From NCBI RefSeq assembly GCF_020882245.1, contig NC_083600.1, positions 18,228,001 to 18,292,000 of the forward strand: a DNA stretch of 64,000 nt, in the 5' to 3' direction. Positions 13,070 to 26,510 of this stretch are shown in pieces; within the stretch, counting starts at the first letter, position 1, and each line of letters starts with the position of its first letter. The stretch is from Rhopalosiphum padi (taxonomy: Eukaryota > Arthropoda > Insecta > Hemiptera > Aphididae). The notes below the pieces were generated by a model that was given only the letters and a program-made list of their open reading frames with translations, made no database searches and was not told the origin of the DNA. A program made the position numbers and the translations under genes.

Positions 13070-16000
13070 CACACAAGATTCGAGAGTTACATGCAGTTAT
13101 TCAGTAATCAATAGGGACGCGTAATTTGTAAGCGATATATTCTATTGTTTTAAATTTACTATATTAATATTAGTAGCGGCGACACAAAAGTGCACACTAA
13201 TAGAATAGAGAAAAAATAAAAACGTTAAGCTGGCCGTTTCATCATGATTTAATGACGAATATAAACTTACACAATTATCGTGTATTTTACAAACAAACAA
13301 AAAAAAATAATAATAATAAATATTTGTTTTCAAATCCTATTTTATTAAAAAAAAAAACATTAATTTTATGAATAATTAAAAATTAGTTTATAATAATTTT
13401 TCCCTAATGTAATCGATTTGATTTAATTTGTATTTAGGTATTGTATGCTCTTATATACGATTCATGCAAACTTCCTTAAGTTATTTTTTTTGCTTCCGAT
13501 ATCTCGGAAACGATTGGCCATCATTTGATAACGTCATAATATTTGTGTTGTGTTCCAGACAAACCATTATAAACGTTGACAAGCGACTATACAAATCAGA
13601 TTTTTATAAAATAAATAAATATGTTATGAATATTATATATATGTATGTATATTGTTACGTATATATTTGTTTCCTAATTCCTATTTTCATGTTTTCATAT
13701 ATGGTAATATTTTTATTGTTACGTTATTATATTTATTTATTTACAATTTAGATTTAACTTAGAGTTTTGACGAGTACATTTTTTAAATCTTTACTTTGCT
13801 GTAAAAAAAATACTATTTTTTAATAGTATCACGCAGATAATCTGATAATAATATAATGATATATTAATTTGTGGCTATATACAATTTTTTGTTATTAGTT
13901 AGTATCTTAGAATCTATGATATGTGTGTGGAGATAATAATTGACTTACAGTTGCGACTGTTTGTGCCACTTATAAGAGAAAAATATATAATAACAAATAA
14001 TTTCTTTTAATGCGATTAATATGCGATTTACATATAATATTATTCACTCGGACGTAGGCACTGACAAAACATATTTACGTTAAACATCCGATAATATAAT
14101 CGTACACCAATCGTTGAAATAATTCACCAGTTCATAATATAATATACTTTGTGCGTTGCACATACTTTATCCTTTCGACAAAAATAATAGTAAAAATGTT
14201 TATTACGTTATTATACGGATAAAATAAATAAACATCAATTTTTTCTACGTTTTTTACGACACCATTAACTTGTTTCTGTTTGACTCTGGACAAGAATAAA
14301 TTTATGTGTATGATATTCATAATCTAAACCAGTGCAAAACTTTCACACGTTAGGTGTAGCAGTAATGACACCTTACAATAGGTATTTATAATACGAATTT
14401 AACTAAACTGGTTTTTCTACAAATCTTTTTGCAAACAACGCTGTTATCGATCAAATATATATATATATTAATAAACATTTCCTAAATTTTAAAGAAGTAC
14501 TTATAATAAAATTGTTTAAAATTGCTATTAAATATTAAAAAGTCATTATTTTTGGCACAATTTATTTATAGTAATTTCCGGCTTTAAATACAAAATTGTA
14601 AAGAAAAAATACAATTATTAAACATTATACAATATATAAAATCGATTTTCGATATTAATTCAAACCTTTGAATTTCGATAGTTCAAACTTTCATCTCTCG
14701 ATAATCCCTCGATTTTCTTTGAATTCAATTTCAAATGCATAGAACATAGTTAAAAATATATGTAATAAAACTTTGTCAGCGTGAGGGGGTTTACTTTTCA
14801 TGAAACACTTTTTTCCTGTCACTATAAATTTTATGTATACGCACACCATTAATCATCATTTATATTATATAACTTATATGTTTGGAATTTTTACACAAAA
14901 CATCCTTGTAAGCCCCGTGTATTAAGCTTAAGACTCGTACCAAATCACAAGAAGACACGAAACTTTGATAAAAATCTCGAGTAATCGATCATCGATTCTG
15001 AACCTAGAGACGCCTGGTTTGGTTTAATTTTGACCCACAACTGTGCTGTATCACTAAACTGCAGTTTCCCAGTGTCAAAACGAGTTTCATATATTTTAAA
15101 TAATCAATTGAATCATCTTTGTTAGCCATCAAATTGAGAAAGAAACTTATTGTCGTCCTAAAAACGTTTAAATTCCTTATAAGTTATAAATAATATTTAC
15201 ATAAACGTAACATTTTTAAAATTCTACATAATAAATAGTAAACATAGAATGGTTCTTTTATTGTGAACCAAGAAATATCTCAATTATTAGTTAATATTGA
15301 AGGAATTTTTAAGTGTTATAAATTAATATAGCTATTATAAGTACAGAGTACCTACCTATTATTTTGAAATTGCATTATATTTCCCAATATTATATTTCCG
15401 GATAATCATCCTGTATACTATAGTACGTTTTAACATTCACATATTTTTTTTCTAAATTCGTAAATTCTAATTTCGTATAATGTTATGTTAAACTTAAAAA
15501 AAAAACATTTCAAAAAAATGTCACGTTCTAACTTCGATTATTGTCTTATGTTATTTGTATCGTTCATTAGCATCAGTCAACATTCATCAGTATAATACGG
15601 AATATACAAGTATTAAAACAATGCACTTTATTTTTTATGAATGTTAATTATGTTTAATGCGTGTAGTTTAGTCATTAAAGTATAATTGCTATTATTGTAC
15701 ATGAATTATGTTTTATCCTAACGGTATTTACTATATTTAGATATTCATTTTGAATATTATAACTACCTATTATGAATTTACTTATGATAATATATAAATT
15801 ATTAAGTGACAATTGTAGGTGAAATTTATTTTAGTCCTTTCTTTTTCTGCTTGTACTTTCAAATTAAAGGAAGTATGTCCAAAACATATAAAAAAATAAG
15901 CCATTTTTTAAGCTATATTAAGAAAAGTAATTAAAGAATTTCTGAGTTTCTAGGGAAAACATTTAAATATATCTCTATACATCATGAATAATGAATATAA

Positions 16001-19000
16001 AATTCATAATACCTACACGTTATTAAATATTATAACAATTCTGAATTCATATGAAATAATTAAAATATTCAAAAAATTATAAAATACTTATTATTAATAT
16101 TTGAAGTAAATGATCAATATTTTAAAATATAAGAACTTTTAAAAATAAAAATAAATTATTTAAAAAAAAAAATTGACAATTTATACCTATTTTGTTTTTT
16201 TACTAATATTTAAATATTATTCTGTACTAATAACACTTCGATTTACTCTTATGGTTTTCTATTTGAGGTGTTATTTTTATTGTTAACACAATTGATTTAC
16301 TAAACAGATGATAAAATTCTTAAATAAATTTATATATGAGCGATTATGTTTTAAGTTGATATTTTTTCTCTTATATAAATATAATTTTGATATGTGTTTG
16401 TTTTTCGGTCACAATTAAAATTTTTTATGGTCCCTTTCCAACTACCTCACCACTTTCAACGCTATAAATTAGTATTAAAAGTTAAATGATTTCTGTTTTA
16501 CTGTGCTACAATTCGCTTTAAAACAAGTTTACTTTCCTCCACGGCCCCGAAAAAAAACATCTACTAGTTCTCACGGAAGATTACATGCATCACTTATAAT
16601 TGAGACCTATTTTTTAATATAAGAAACTATAATATTAAGATTAGTGTATACTATTAGTATTGTAATCTGTAATGATTGCAAATTGCATTTTTAATTTCTT
16701 CATTTGCGTATTGCAATTGCAACGAATAATAACTTATTGCATATTAAATTACTATGTTACTAATAAAAAATACATAGAAAAATAGTCTTTTTATTTTATA
16801 GATATATTATAGTTATATTTTTTTTTTATTAACCCATTAGCCCATTAACCACTCTAATCCTAAATATAATAACCATTGAACCATTTCATATTATTTTGAC
16901 TATGCAGATTAAATAATAATACAGATAAAAGATTTTATAGTTACTGATTTTAAATAGTAGTGCGTATTAAGGCATTAAGTCTACGGAAACTCGAAAATCA
17001 CGTGATCTTACATTTCAGTTTCCAATAGGAAATTTGGAAACCAATCTAGTTTTTTCGGTTGTTTGATTGAAGTACCTAATATTTTAATATGTCGTTAACG
17101 TACGAAAAAGTCGTTTCGCTCCGTTTCCAAGAATATTTTACCCACATCATTAATTTAAATGATTAAGTTAAGATAGTTCAAGTAGTTGCATTCCATACAT
17201 ACATTTTTTAAATTATTTTCCTTTTCGAAAAGTAATGACAGTTTATTATTATTATTTTTAATTAGTAATTATAAAGAGTATCCACTTAGTTACTGCCAAC
17301 AATATACATAGTTCTCAGCGTTTTTAATACCATAGGAGGTTTTATAACAACAGTTTTGTAGAGTGTAGTACATAATAATATTATGTAGGTACTATGTAAG
17401 TAGTTCGTTTTAATATATAAAAGTTTTATAGTTTTAAAGTCTTTAATTTTCTATAGATGTTTACTCGATTATAATATAAATTAATAAAAAATGTATTATA
17501 TCTTCAGAGTTATTATTATCATATTGATTTTGAAGTATATTTCCATTATTATTGAAATTGTATTGCATTGCTGTCATCATAATAATGATAAACGAAATAA
17601 TCGATCCAATAGATATAAATACGTTTTAATGAATATACGCTGATAATAAATTATGTACTGCACTGATATACATGTAAATGAAGTGTTACACTTTTTCTAA
17701 TTACGCCGAGTGTACTTGTGATTTTTACTTATTTTACCATATGTTTATGACCTACAATATTACGCGCTTAACTACTATAATCTACTCACGTCAATCACAT
17801 GACTCTATGCTATTTATTAAAAAAAAATTGTTTTACTATAGAAAGTTTAATATTTTGTAATAGTTAATGAAATCCGGATTATGGCCCCGTGTAACCATAT
17901 CCGGGTGGACTTGTGACGTCATTAATACAATCAAATAATTATTCGTTTTCATCACGCGGGTGTTATCAAATAAACATTTAACTTTAATTTTTAAGCGCAT
18001 TAAGAACCATTTATAGTCAATTTATATTTATTTTTCTCCATCTCGCATGCAATTTTTACTTTAAAAAATTGTATGTAGGTACGAATAAATTATTGCCAAT
18101 AATGAAATTAACATTTTATTAAAAGAAATTATTATTTTAAATGAATGCCTAATATTGTAAAGCATTCAACATAAATAATATCTTGACGAATTAAATTAAT
18201 TAAAAAAGAGAACAATAGTATGTATTAAAATTATTTTTAATTTAATAGGTATAGGCTAGGCTAGGTTAGGATGGATAATAAATTGTTAAACTGTTTAAAA
18301 TTAATTACTAATATTAAAAAATGTAGTGTACGCAACATCTATTCCTTTTTATTTTTTATTGTAAAGAATATTAGATGTATAAGTATATGAAGCTTATTAG
18401 TCAGCAAAAATGCAAAGTAAAAGTAAGACAAGTAAAAGCTGTGCTGATTAAAGATAAGCATTTAAATACCTACCGATAGACACTGAAAGATAAGGCAAAA
18501 ACAAACACCGTGAAATGTAATAATATAATATGTAAATATATAAGTCATATTATATTATTGTTTAAAGAAACAAAAAGTTAAACATATGTAAAATAAAATG
18601 TTTTCACTTTTATTGTAATTTATATTTATATATACTGAAAAATGGAATTTAGTTATGAAGAATCAAAATTAATAATTATTATCATTACTACTTAAAATAT
18701 CTAATTTAATTCTCGATTATTAATAGTCTTCTTAATCTAACATTCGAAGTTAAAACAATAAAACATGACGTTTAAATAAAACGTATCAAATTTTAATTCT
18801 AAAACAATTACATTTTTATTTGTAATCAAAAAATATTTGCCGTTTATTAGTACTAACTTAGTTAGTTTAACTTTATGGGTTCTATTATACTATATTTGAA
18901 AATATAAGCAATCTATACCTAAACACTAATAATTATTTAAGAAAAGTATATTTTATAATGTAACTCTATATACCTTATGAATTTCACAACAATATATTAA

Positions 19001-19927
19001 AATTATTATTAATCTTTGTTTCAATTAATCAGGTAAATTAAAATTATTACATAATTAATGTTTTAAAATAAATCACTATAGTATATATATATGTAAGTAT
19101 AATGTTTAAAATTTTACCCACAATATTACAATAGTGAATATTATTACGTGTATCGTAAAATATATGTAATTGTTTTACTTTTATAATAATTTAATATCTA
19201 TTAGAACAACGATGAAATTAATTGATTTTTAATTTAACTAAACTTGTAAATTATAAGTACTTATATGAAACAAATAATTTTGAGAAAAGAAATTTTAAAA
19301 TTGACTTAATTTACAATTAATACACACGCTATATACTGTAATTGTCCTTAATAAGCTTATTACATGTTGTATATTTATTGTGGCTTACATATATAATATA
19401 TAGTATTTGTATTGATGTTGTATTAATTTGTAATTAGGACACACTACATAGTAAATATATATATATAATATAATCAATATATTTATTATAATATTCATTT
19501 TTATTACCTATTTTTGTTTATAATTATTGTATTGTATTTGCTAAATTTGTATAGTATAATTTTAATATGCAAATTAAGACGTCTAGCTTAATGTAGTATG
19601 GAATTTCAAAAATAAAATAACACCTCTCAGATGCAAAATCAGCGCCCGAGGTGTGTGCAGAAGCGACGGATGTCCGTTCAAGTCGACACATATCGTTTGT
19701 ATAACATGTATTACCTATATACGTACTAAAACAAAAATGAACGTATCATTATATCAACTTAAACAGTATGATGTGATTAATCGTCACAGAAAATGTGGTT
19801 AGATTATATTATTACTTTTATTATTATTAATCAAAATATAAAATAACTAATCGATAATAATAATGACTTTAATCTCTAATACCTATATACGCGCTCTGTT
19901 TAATAATTATGTGTGACACGATTACTG
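13070..19927. other. AT-rich non-coding stretch
   Basis: No gene is supported. Frames such as 13428-13751 are dominated by I, Y, F and K and look like AT-rich noise. Near 17870-17906 an imperfect inverted repeat pairs TCCGGATTATGG with CCATATCCGGG, followed at 17914-17921 by the palindrome TGACGTCA (a CREB/ATF-type site). A TTAGG-like cluster (GGCTAGGCTAGGTTAGG) lies near 18257. The segment about 14640-15080 is slightly different in composition and may be an old repeat. Confidence 0.45.
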
Positions 19928-19971
19928 TGTTGGGTTAAGCATGAAAGCGTTAAAAAATACCAAACCCAACA
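19928..19971. repeat. Short stem-loop
   Basis: TGTTGGGTT (19928-19936) pairs with AACCCAACA (19963-19971) across a 26-base loop. The stem is only nine to ten pairs, shorter than animal pre-miRNA hairpins, and I recognise no known miRNA seed. It lies in a locally GC-richer patch (about 19620-20050). Confidence 0.4.
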
Positions 19972-22674
19972 TTGCTCATCGATGTGTACGGCGTGGGTAT
20001 ATCGACAAATCTCCATTTTAAGGTGTGAAACTAGGAGTCTGTATTGTTTCCGAGCAATCAATTGTTAAAAATAAAAATTAACTAATTTATATCTTCAAAA
20101 ATCATTACAATATTTACAATCGGCTTATAAAGTTATTATTTTCAATCAGGTTAACTTATTAAAAGTTCGTATCTCGCATTTATTGTCAAATATGAATAAG
20201 TGTCTGCCTACATATTATTATTACGACTGATCACTATTGTAATTAATTATTGCTTAAAACACTTAAAACTATTTCGAACTAATACAGAAAAACAAGTAGT
20301 ACAATTATCTCGTATAGGAAGTTGGAAATACATATATAATTAGTAATTAAATATTATACTTTGGTAGAGCTAACCGGCATTAACGAAATAATTCACCAAA
20401 CATAGAAACATTATATGAGCGGCATAGTAAATTATAAATTGTACTGTTAAGTAGGTAGTCGATAGTGCTTATAGTAGTAAGCAATAAATAATATGGTACG
20501 CGTTTTGACAGTAGTTAATCATTTTTTCCGCAGAGGACTTAAAACTAGACGTATCTGCTACTAGTACAAAATATATATAATATAAATTATATTGACTCTT
20601 GTTATTTGAAAACGAAATTTTAGGTTACAGGTACAGGGCGACACGCCTTAATTGCACTCACCTTACCCATCGGCTATCGCGCTATACATCATATATTGTA
20701 TATAATATATAATATATTAACTTTATAATATTGTGAAAAAATGAAATAATAACAGCAAACGTGTTTGAAATGTCAAATGGATAGATATATAATATTCTTT
20801 ATGTGCATTATATTGCGTTCCGTTTTTAATTATATTTAAATACAAATAAACATTAAATAAAAAGTTATTTCCCACCTTTAGTATTAGAAATATTTAAGAA
20901 AGTGAAGTGTTTTTTTTTTAAATTTAGTGCCTATTACCTATTCGTATTCATAATTTGTATAAGTTCGTAGCAATGACAAATTATTATAATTTAATTGATA
21001 TTTGTTTAGTTCAAAAACCGGAATTGTAATCTTATTTGCTTTGATTTATTCGTTGTACTCATTTAATACTTTCAAACGCACAAGACAGGCACAATAATAC
21101 AATCTAATATATCGTTGTATTTAACAACTACCTGCCTACTATAATAAGTTTAAGTTTAAGGAATAAAATCGAGATAAAATAGATCATTCGAAATGTCGAA
21201 AATCCCCAGACCACCGTAGAATTTCCCATATCCGATCAAACTTTTGTTTTTGTTTCCTTCTAAATATTTCCATAGAAAGTTATGCGTATACATTATTATA
21301 TCGGTATGCGACTATTATTTGGCGTACAGTCGTTAAACCATGGACAAAAAAAAAAAAAAAACAAACATTTTTTTTTTCATTTTGGTTTTGTCGGTGAGAT
21401 CGAAAACGCTTATCTATGTATACCACCTATACATACACACATATATATATTACATAGCTGCAGTTGCACGGAGCATGTTTGTATTTGCTATCTAGAGAAA
21501 AAAAATTCTCATACATATTATACAGGTACAAACAAATAGAATACAAAAACTCGTCCACGGCACGTTAATCCTGTCGGAACTGTGACAACCGGCCAACGAC
21601 TACTACTTACTATAACAACAACAAAACCGCCATCACTGCGCCCCAACAAGGATATTATTATAATACAGTTTAATGATATGTAAATGTTATCATTATTTAT
21701 TATTATACCTATCCTAGGGCACCGGTCGTTGGTACTGTATATATGTTTCCTATAATAACAATCTCTTGTATTTATATTTTATACGATGTAATTCAATAAA
21801 TAATGCGCAGTATGGCGTCATGACACCTAATTTTCTCTGTCTATTTTTGAGTTTTTTTTTTAAATCGTTTGAAATACACTCGAGTATATTATTACGCTGC
21901 TATGGACTTCTCCAAAATTCGAATATCCTTTTTATAAGATAGTGGTATTTTTGACTAAACAGTTTAAATAGTTTATAAACATGCCTATACATTAAAATGT
22001 TTAAAAATTATACGAATAGAGAGGTGAATTTAGGACTTGATAAATACCCAATGCGAGATTTACTTAGAGTAACTTACACGAAATTACCTAGATATTATAG
22101 AAGTTATAAACTATAACTAAGCTATTGTTATATTTTTAACAAGACGTACCAGAAAAAATTCTAATTAAAAATAAAAAAATAAAAAATAGTGTATAGTTGT
22201 AATTTAAAAAATTAAAAAGTACATACTAATTATTATACGAATAAAACTTATTGAGTCTTAATGGACTTAAATAATTCTTATGTCACTGATTGTATGCCAA
22301 TAAGTGCCGTAAACGTCTATTAACCTAGAAAATAAATATGAATGAAAATTTTAAAATCAAAATTTCGGTGGTTTTATTGTTATGCGCACAAGCGGTTTCA
22401 TATACGTATAATATAACTTATTGTTATTATGTTGACTTACGTCAACCCGCAACGGCAGCAACCGCCGTTGTTCACATCGGTGCTGACTATACACAGCAGT
22501 ACTTGCAGTGATTACTTTTATCAAATTTTTAGTGCTCTGCAATACGCGATCGCGACAAGCGGAACTTGCTGTTGTAGTGAATAATATAATATATAGATAC
22601 CTACGCACAATAGTACATGGAATTCAATTTATAATTTATATAGCACGGATGACTGTATGACTGTAGGTATTATT
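19972..22674. other. Non-coding stretch
   Basis: No supported gene. Short frames near 21282-21539 (plus) and 22357-22608 (minus) have no recognisable domain. Poly-A and poly-T tracts near 21345-21380 interrupt the first. Composition rises gradually to the right, toward the GC-rich island that follows. Confidence 0.4.
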
Positions 22675-22990
22675 GCTTTACACGCGGCGGCGGCGACGGC
22701 GGCGTGACCCTCGAATAGTGAAAGTGATGGCGTTGACCCGTTCCGGATGTAGGGGCTGCGCGCGCTATGTTCGTCGCGCACAGTATACTACAGTAATATA
22801 ATATTATTATACATTATATTATGGCCGGCATAATATGCGCGTGATATATATTATAATGCATTTGTATGTATATATTTTTTTTATTACATGTTGCGTCACG
22901 GCCATCGCGGGCGGGCGGCGATGGTGAAAGTGCGAGGAGATCGCTGGTTGCAGCCGTTGACGTCATCCGTACGGTCGTTTCGAGCCTAAG
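22675..22990. promoter_or_regulatory. GC/CpG-rich island with CRE-like site
   Basis: A sharp compositional island. It has GGC/GAC triplet repeats at about 22684-22706, CpG clusters near 22760-22780 and 22900-22920, and a full palindromic TGACGTCA at 22958-22965. The phrase GTGAAAGTG occurs twice (about 22720 and 22924), each time before GTTGAC. No reading frame on either strand looks coding across the island. This combination suggests a conserved regulatory element or a promoter with an untranslated exon, but no transcript can be shown from sequence. Confidence 0.3.
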
Positions 22991-24378
22991 GGTTGCAGTC
23001 CGAAGACAATAAAATTATGTACCTACAACAGTATAGTACCTAAAGAGTTGTGGATAAACGTTCATTTTCTCGGAAAGTATTTTTGACGTTATTAGAAATA
23101 TTTTTTTTAGATAATTTATTATATAGTCACGTTATTCATTACAAAACCACGTTTTTCGAAAAACATTGTATTTTTTTTTACATTCAAATTTTCTTAAGTG
23201 CTACACTTTTTTGACTGTTGTTTAATTATTTCATATTCTGTAAGAGAATATTTTTCTGACAATTTCGATGCATAAAAATTGAATTTTTAACTAAATATAG
23301 GTAGTTTAACTAAAGATTTGTCCAAAAACTATACTTTACAATACTTTTATTTTAAATCAGGCATTAGCCTGCAGTATACTATAATATAATCATTTATAAA
23401 TTAGATTATTCATTATTATGTACACGAGAGTAAAATATTTTATTAACGTTTACCGAATAAAAAACAAAAGTATAATATAAGTAAAATTCTGACATTATTA
23501 CGCACGATGGCATACAGCTATATGGCGTACCCATTGCATAACACCACTACGCTGAGCCTGTCGGAAATCCCGGTGATGTACATAAAAAAAAAACACTACA
23601 GCATACTATCAAACACGCGTACACGACCAGGATATCGTACGTCATTTAATGTACACACTAGTGACATGTGGATTTTTCGTAATAGTACGGTTTTCTGTGC
23701 GTAGCCACAAAGAGAGTAAAAACCAATAATATTATTCGTAATATTTACCTGCGTTTTATTTAAACATATATTTATTTTAATTATTATTTTACAAAGAAAT
23801 CGCTCTGATTACAAAGGTAATTGTTTGAAATTAAGGAAAAGAAGGAGAATTTATAAATGTTAAATTATGAATATAAAATTAAGGGGTAAGACACCTCTAT
23901 TAGGGTTGTAACACTTGTAACTCAGTTTAGATTTTTTTAAATAATTTTGTTGAGACTAATACATTTTAGCGTATACTGTAGATATTTGATGGTTCATTGT
24001 TCATTCGCCTTTATTGTTTGGATGTTGGAATACGCTTTTTTTTTATTATTCAATGAAGACACTCTAATACTACGTATATGTTTAATAACAGTGATTGTAG
24101 TTTCACATGCTATTTAACATTAATTATAAAATTAATATATTCATATAATATATTATACTATCCAACTATATTCTATATAATCCGACTTCACCTAAAAAAT
24201 AAAGGAATAACTATTAAATACTTTGTATTGGAGCATCTAAGTTTTAGTGTACCTAACTCAATTTATTGGTAAATAATTGTGGTCGGTGTAACTTGATTTG
24301 TGGAATAATTTGATCGAGATAGGCAATTCACTTGTTTTAGATTGAATACATAACACTAAGTTTATTTTAGAAAATTTT
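22991..24378. other. AT-rich non-coding stretch
   Basis: No gene is supported. The small frame 23507-23704 has no domain and is interrupted in character by a lysine-encoding poly-A run. Nothing else stands out. Confidence 0.4.
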
Positions 24379-24900
24379 CATTGAATCAACTAGGGGAGAC
24401 TTAGGGGGCTTAGACCCTTTAAAATATATTTTAGCCCCACCCACATTTTTCTGATTATTTAAAATTTAATAATAATTTAAGCATAAGATAGTGAAAATGT
24501 TAGATACATTCTATACAATATAACGTAGAGAATTATTCAAAAGTAAATTGTATAAATATAAAATATTAAAGTTTATTTTGCAATGTACATATAATTAAAT
24601 AAAAATATTTTTATTTAATAAATATTATGCGAGCATGCGGCAGCGACTAGTGTCATTACGGCGGCCACAGTCAAATATTTTAGTTTTATTTTGATGATTA
24701 AAAATAGACAAAAAAATTTTATTTATTATTTTTAATATACTAAAAAAGTATCTGTATTTGTACAGTTATTACTATTGAAATGAAAATAATCCAGATGATC
24801 CTTCTAGTTTTTTGGGAATCATGAAAGTAAGTAAATTAAATTAGATATTTATTTGTGGGCCTGTAGCCTCCCTAATATTTTAGACCTAGTTGCGCCAATA
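24379..24900. mobile_element. Degenerate hAT-like MITE, 522 bp
   Basis: The left end is CATTGAATCAACTAGG. The right end, read inward on the minus strand from 24900, is TATTGGCGCAACTAGG. Both approach the hAT-style CAGTGGCGCAACTAGG, and both continue into G-rich then C-rich subterminal sequence (TTAGGGGGCTTAGACCC on the left, TTAGGGAGGCTACAGGCCC on the right). The flanking 8-mers AAAATTTT (24371-24378) and AAAATTAT (24901-24908) match at 7 of 8, although in AT-rich DNA this is weak by itself. There is no transposase frame. Confidence 0.5.
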
Positions 24901-26313
24901 AAAATTATACTCTTAATTTACCTGGGAAAAAAAATCTCCAACTTTATGTAACTACCCTCTATATTGCACAAACAAAAAATATTCAATTTTTATTAGCCAA
25001 AGTGAAATTCACGTGTGAGCCACCTTATTGAAATCTATAGGTCGTACGTTAACGGGTTAAAAAATACTTCCAAAGTTTCAAGGAATATGTGTGAAAAATT
25101 TGATAATAATCAATTCAGTATGATCTCCAGACTATAAGCTTCATCAAAACGTACATAATTTTCATACGGACTTATAATAAGAATATAATATATTTTATAT
25201 ATTTCGACAGCAAAGCGAGTCGAAGACGGACGTCAAGATATTTTAATATTATCATATGTGTGACTGTGTGAGTAGATATGTAAGAAATAAATTGATCACA
25301 ACAAATAAAATACATAATTTAAGTAATAAGGAGTCTATAGATGTGATAGATATACCTATATACTTAGGTAAAATATTATATAATACTGCATCATGTACTA
25401 AGCATAATATATGTGTATGTGCACGTCAACGGGAAAATTCTGCGGAGTTACAGTGCAGTTATAATAATATATTAATTTTTACCAAACTGTTTCCAAACCA
25501 CAAAAACCATTGTTGTCGTATTAAAATAATAATAATAAATTCGCGCGAGACTATTATAATGACTGGCGCACTATCACTTTAGCGTAAATTTAATATTATA
25601 TTATATATATATATACATGTATATTATTATTATTATTCATAACGCTTACACGTTATGTGATTAATATTTTTTTTTCTGATAATTCCCTTTATTAGCTACG
25701 ACGACCGTGTGCACTGTATTACGATGGAAATTATATCAAACGGTTTTACGTCATGATATTGCGTTTTTCTTTACTTTTGCTGTCACTTGCGCTGTACGTG
25801 CGAAACGAACCACAAAAATATTATGCTTCTTATATTATAAACAATGTTATGTGTATTACCAATGGTTTCAAATATACACTATACACACGACGTTTATAAA
25901 CTATACGTATATCGCATATTATAATAGCATTATATCGACACATAATAATAATAATCATAAATTATTAATGCTACTGTTTACCGTTGAGCGTAATATTATT
26001 ATTAGTATTTGTACATCGTCCTTACACATAATACAGCTAGATAAAATAAACACGCGTACGCCCGCACTTGTTCTTGTATAGGTGCCTTAGGTTCGTGAAA
26101 AAGTGAAATCTAAATGAACGCATGTACACACAATATAGTAAGAGACCATATAGGGTTTTTTATCGAACATCGTATTGATCACACTATACAATATTATACA
26201 TACTATAACACTATATGCAGTACACCGCATGAGAATATATATATGTATATATGTAATATTCTAAGGTTTGTACAATATTTTGATTTTTACGTCTATACAA
26301 CGTGATTTACCAT
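24901..26313. other. Non-coding stretch
   Basis: Frames at 25256-25582 and 25707-26081 (plus) are the longest. Their predicted proteins are rich in I, Y, C and N with no recognisable domain, and no splice or start context favours them. A TA-rich run lies at about 25595-25620. Confidence 0.4.
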
Positions 26314-26510
26314 AAGTGCACCCTGTTTTTTTCTTCTATAATGTAGTTATTAACATTTTTGATTTTTAGGATTTCGTACTTTGAGTTCATATTTTCAAAT
26401 TCTTGAAAGTTTTGATACTACTTAAAAATACAGTGTCCTGTAGAAATACAAGCTTTTGTTTTTCAAATGAAAACCAATAAAGAATTTTCAGCTTTTCTTT
26501 TCACTGAAAC
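26314..26510. mobile_element. Eroded fragment of the TA-target MITE family
   Basis: From the CACCCTG at 26314 onward the sequence tracks the left part of the element at 34549: TTCTTCT, then a TAGTTATT/ATTTTTGATTTTT block, then TACTACTTAA followed by GTGTCCTGTAGAAATACAAG, which parallels GTGCCCTGTGAAGATCCAAA at about 34707-34728. The extreme terminus is mutated and the right half was not found, so this is a partial, old copy. Confidence 0.5.

Noticed and set aside
18255..18275. Interstitial telomere-like TTAGG repeats here and at 62943-62954
   Set aside because: There are only two or three imperfect units, too few to distinguish from chance.
19928..19971. Possible microRNA precursor
   Set aside because: The stem is only about nine to ten pairs, and no known insect miRNA seed is present.
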